A DNA stretch of 24,792 bases, from assembly GCA_003640385.1 (NCBI GenBank), contig RCAB01000712.1:1-24792 (forward strand), given 5' to 3'. This stretch comes from Setaria digitata (lineage: Eukaryota; Nematoda; Chromadorea; Rhabditida; Setariidae). The notes beneath the pieces were generated by a model. That model saw nothing but the letters and a program-made list of their open reading frames with translations, was not told the origin of the DNA and did not search any database. Below, piece after piece: positions 21,077 to 24,792 of this stretch. The position numbers were made by a program, and so were the translations under genes. Every line of letters begins with the position of its first letter. Positions within the stretch are counted from its first letter, which is position 1.

Positions 21077-23985
21077 ATGAAAATCGAACACTTTGATGTT
21101 CTACTCAGCAAACAGTCCGAAAAGCCCTACACGGGCGGTGAAACCGTTCAAGTTAGTTTTTACATCCTTTACTAATTATATTTATATGCAGTTTTCATAT
21201 TCTGCTGTAATGATTCTCAAAGTTATTTGCAGACGTGTTTTACTACATATTGTCATGTCATTAAATGTCTCTTAAACAGTGGTTTACCAATGAAAACAGA
21301 TTTAAAATCAAATTTGGAAAAGGAGTTCGAAATTTGAGAAACTCTCAGAATTTTCAAAATGTGAATTTCAGGGGCATGTGGAAATTAGTGTTCTAGAACG
21401 AGTTAAGGTCGGGCGATTGACTGTAAAATTGATTGGGCAAGCACAGACTGGCTGGAAAAATAAGAATAGCGAAGTTCTATATGAGAGTAATGAACAGGTG
21501 CTTAATGAGTATATCGATTTGACAAGGTTTGCTTCAAAATTTTATTTGAATTAGCCGTAATTGTTGATTGCATCCTTCATAAATGTTAAGAAGCTTGGCA
21601 TGGAATCCAATTCCTACATCTGATAGTGAGCAGGAAATGTATACTATGTTTATGAAAGCTTCAGCACATTAGAAAAACTGTACCACATTCAATTGAGACC
21701 GGACCATCCACTGCATTAGTCATAACCATCGTATTTGTTTAACAGAGCTCTTTATTAATCAGAATAATGGATTATTTTGAAAGAGAGCGGTTATTTATTT
21801 GTGTAAAAAAACTACAGTATAAAACGAAGACATTTTCATACACTTTGAACAGAATTGCATATTATAGCGATTTCCTTAATATAAAACTTGAAAAATGTAG
21901 TAAGTATATTATAGACTGAAACTTTGTAGACTCGATTTACAGAGTTCTTACTGATTTTTGCGATGAAAATTTTAATTTGGAAGAAGGCCTTCATCAAATA
22001 TGCTTTCATATTCCAGTAAGCATCTTTTTCTGTTTGGTAAATAGTATATGCGTTCATATCTGTGAATTGATAGCACTACTTCATAGTTTGGAATAGATTC
22101 GATGAACTTAATATTTTAGTTAGGAATAAAAAGATCCTTTAAATGAGTTTGGTGAGAAAAGTCGTGATGCAAGCAATCATTTTAAAATTTGTTGCAAATG
22201 TCTAGCTGCCACTGGATGTGATATCATCGATTGAAAAAGAAAATTACGGTTGGGTTCGTTATACTTGTTCAGCAACTCTCGATGTACTTGATGAGGATGC
22301 TAGCGAGATTTTTGCTGGTGATTGTTTATTTTTTTCGAAATGTTTACCTTAATATGCCATGCAAATTACATCAGTTTTAAAAAGAACTACGATGTGGGTT
22401 GATTTTGTTAGCAAGTATAAATGATTTTAAAATTTCCAGAGAGAAATGTAATGAAGGGCACATTTTTGTTACAGTTCCATGCTACTGTTTTGAATTAGAA
22501 CTGAGTTATTTCCGGAAAAAGATAGTGTGGATAGCATAGTTTTTAGATACAAATACTTTCAACGGAACACTTTAGAGCATAACTTTACTGTATTCTCATT
22601 GCTCAATCTTGATGCACCATACATGCGACAACCAGTTACAAGCCATGAAGAAAACGAAATACGTGGATGTTGCTGTAATCGTAAAGTCGGTGTTGAATCA
22701 GCCCAATTAACTGTTTCCGATATGGGACTTCTACCCGGTAACATGTATTTAAGACTGTAATGATTTCCTGAAAACTTAGAAAATGACGTCATTTTGTATC
22801 GTGTTGTTCTTTAAATTAATGAATTTAGATTGGTTTCAATTTTATTTAATTCAGCAGAGATTAAAAATTTGGGCATTTACTGAAAAATTCCAAATGTACT
22901 TCTAAGTGATAAAAGCTTTAAAATAATCTTTATTGTAAAATAAATTTAGGCGAAACGGCAAAAATTACATTAGTAATTGAGAATGGTGCTAAAAGAAAGC
23001 GGAGGAAGCGGAAAAGTCGAAGCGACTGCGTGCTGCTCTCATTATGCCAGCAACTTGATTTTTTATCTCAGAATCGTTATGAATTGCATTTATTTGACAG
23101 GAAGTCATTGACGATTGCTGTTGAATCTATGGTAACAATGTTTGATGCTTTTGGAAGACACTTTCAGGAAATATTCCGGAAAAGTTTGTAGTTCCTGATA
23201 AATATGGAAAAGCTAATTGTGTTTCTGCGGTTTTATATTTGACGCTTCTTCAGGGAACATGTAAAGTGAAGCCAGGTGCAGGCCCGGAAACAAGGCACAT
23301 TGACTTCCAAATACCGGCTGGTTTACAGCCAACTTCGATCAAAGCTAATGGCCTTATTACAATTAGTTATTTCTTCCGACTAGATATGCATAGTTTTGAT
23401 GTTATTGTCCCAGTAATTATCGGATCTATGAAAACACCTGGTCCAATTGACGAGTGATAAGCAGTAGTCATGGAGATGCGGGAAAAACTGCAAATCAGAT
23501 TGTTCATGCCGTGCTTTCAATGAAAGTCTTTTCTCGACCTTTGGTGACAAGTTTCCTTGTTACTAGTTAAATTAGTAAATTAAGTGTCCATTTCTTTTGA
23601 TTCAGTAAGAGATTTTTGATGTCAGCCAAATTGTGGAAGTGACCTCTACTTCATATTAGCTTTATACGTGGCAAAAATTTTTTAAAAAACAAGGGAGTTG
23701 ACATATAAACTGGTTTCGAATGAGAAATCATGTGATGCAGTTTTAATGAAACGGTGTTAAGTAGAGGAAATGAAAAATTACTTGTGAGTATGCCAGGAGA
23801 CTGCTGAAGCATATTTTTAAGTACTGTCACATTGGGCTCCAGGAAATCATCTCTTTTTCTTGTAATTTTTTTTACACTGATTGAAAACGTAATTTTTCAG
23901 AGGTTCGATATTATTCGCCAAATTAAAAGAGAGCGGCAACAGCTCGTACCTGCCGTTCATTTATGGAAATATCTGTGTTTGTTGA
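21077..23985 (+). CDS. Arrestin-domain protein (nematode ARRD / alpha-arrestin type)
   Basis: Nine exons: 21077-21151, 21372-21526, 21591-21625, 21930-22015, 22206-22317, 22576-22737, 22950-23131, 23254-23453, 23901-23985. All phases close to give 363 aa. The N-lobe (residues about 1-140) starts MKIEHFDVLLSKQ and has GHVEISV, VKVGRLTVKLIGQAQTGW, EEGLHQICFHIPLP and YGWVRYTCSATLD. The C-lobe (about 155-325) has HNFTVFSLLNLD, GCCCNRKVGVESAQL, LLPGETAKITLVIENGA, CQQLDFLSQNRY, GTCKVKPGAGPE and the strand pair ITISYFFRLD...VIVPVIIGS. Alpha-arrestins are cytoplasmic or endosomal adaptors for membrane cargo. The ATG at 21077 has an in-frame stop three codons upstream, so it is the first possible start. 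The C-lobe carries a basic run, KRKRRKRK, at 223-230. No PPxY motif is seen in the tail. The last exon (27 aa plus stop) is inferred from phase and an AATAAA downstream. Otherwise the frame stops at 23455 after DE. The acceptors of exons 4 and 6 were chosen by phase. Confidence 0.88.
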
Positions 23986-24103
23986 TGCTAGATTCCTCAA
24001 ATTTCACTATATTATGCAAATTCTGATTCACTTAATGATACTAAGCATATACGGTCTGTATTGATTGCAATCAATTATTTCTTTTCATGGCTCAATAATT
24101 TAT

Positions 24104-24109
24104 AATAAA
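24104..24109 (+). terminator. Polyadenylation signal AATAAA of the arrestin gene
   Basis: A canonical AATAAA lies 119 nt after the stop that ends at 23985. Its distance and strand support the short ninth exon as the true 3' end of the arrestin gene. Confidence 0.6.
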
Positions 24110-24236
24110 CTGGAAACGAAAAATTACTTGTGAACTTGTATAATCAAAACATATTTGCAAGTCGCAAGATTCCGAAAAAGCTTGAGGAATGAAGTCAAAA
24201 AAGAAAATCTAAACTGATAAATTTGCTCGTATGTAG

Positions 24237-24373
24237 CAGGTGGAATATTTGTTTATGTTACTGAAATTCATGTTTCACCAAATTCTGATGTACATCAGGG
24301 AGAAATAGAAGTTGAGCACTCCGCCAACGTCAATCCACAGTATTACTTGTCAGGTCCTGAAGGGACTTATTAA
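24237..24373 (+). other. Candidate exon downstream of the arrestin gene, product unknown
   Basis: After the acceptor-like CTCGTATGTAG, a 45-codon frame reads GGIFVYVTEIHVSPNSDVHQ then GEIEVEHSANVNPQYYLSGP to a TAA. It has no Met, lies beyond the arrestin AATAAA, and has coding-like composition. It could be an exon of the next gene. Not recognised. Confidence 0.2.
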
Positions 24374-24727
24374 ATGACTAGCCGCTTGTGTCAATTGATT
24401 CTCTGTCATTCACTGACTAATTGCGAATCATTTGCTTTTGCGAGAAAGCATACATACAATTCAGCACAGCGATGCTCACATCAGCTTATATTCCGTTGTT
24501 TCGGTCCTTTTTCTATCTAAGGAGCAGTCATCACATCATCATCAGGAAAAGTCAGATCAAGAACTACAGTGGTACCCTTAAGTCCTGCTTAGCACTTTTC
24601 TGTCCATGTAGTAATAAGAAGTTTGTACCGAACTCGATCTCTTGTTCATGTATTACTCTCTGTCTTTCAATTGTTGGTAGTTGCGATGGGAATTCTTATC
24701 CATTTATATTCTTTTCCTCAAAAGGAC

Positions 24728-24792
24728 TAGCCAGATAGGAAAAGACGCCTCATCGTAATGTTCAGCATCAAAAAGTTCCACTGGATGATGGC
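24728..24792 (-). other. Open segment at the right window edge, minus strand
   Basis: From the window edge one minus-strand frame reads HHPVELFDAEHYDEASFPIW up to a possible donor, CTA|GTCCTT, the same hexamer as the odd donor in the ZIG-like gene. The composition is coding-like, but only about 65 nt are visible. It may be the 3' end of an exon lying to the right. Confidence 0.2.

Noticed and set aside
22559..22792. Minus-strand ORF of 77 codons
   Set aside because: Antisense shadow of arrestin exon 6.
23455..23457. TGA directly after the arrestin C-lobe as the gene's true stop
   Set aside because: A donor (GA|GTGATA) just before it joins in phase to a 27-codon exon at 23901 that is followed by AATAAA at 24104. 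The earlier stop remains the fallback model.
24421..24738. Plus-strand ORF of 105 codons
   Set aside because: It has no acceptable start context, motif or splice support, and it overlaps an equally plausible minus-strand segment.

Overview
The window is AT-rich eukaryotic DNA with spliced genes and mostly short introns (64-487 nt in the three resolved genes). Introns end in nematode-style acceptors (TTTCAG, TTTGCAG, TTTTAG). The gene families also point to a nematode: a secreted two-Ig ZIG/ImpL2-type protein, an RSD-3 (epsinR/CLINT1) orthologue, and a worm-type arrestin-domain protein. The base composition and intron style would suit a clade III (e.g. filarial) worm, but the species cannot be fixed from the sequence. 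No bacterial or viral features, rRNA, tRNA or CRISPR were seen.

Three genes could be joined exon by exon with every splice phase closing. (1) Minus strand, 4754 to 3001: six exons, 269 aa, signal peptide plus two Ig domains of the ZIG-2/3/4-ImpL2 family. (2) Minus strand, 14421 to 9875: twelve exons, 587 aa, an ENTH-domain clathrin adaptor (RSD-3/epsinR) whose long tail carries clathrin-box and gamma-ear motifs; one of its introns starts with GC. (3) Plus strand, 21077 to 23985: nine exons, 363 aa, an arrestin-domain (ARRD/ARRDC-like) protein, with AATAAA 119 nt after its stop.

The remaining sequence (about 1-3000, 4832-9874, 14449-20978 and 23986-24792) is mostly non-coding. It contains low-confidence exon candidates that I could not assign to a family. 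The most protein-like are a chain on the plus strand at 15981-16652, a cysteine-rich pair on the minus strand at 7041-6698, and single open segments near both window ends. It also contains a 44-bp perfect palindrome with a TA core (8946-8989) and two CTCGCGAG palindromes. A 37-nt inverted repeat lies within an intron of the RSD-3 gene.

The three solid genes do not form a pathway. They act in different places: outside the cell (Ig protein), at the trans-Golgi/endosome (RSD-3), and as a cytoplasmic cargo or receptor adaptor (arrestin). They lie as independent transcription units.
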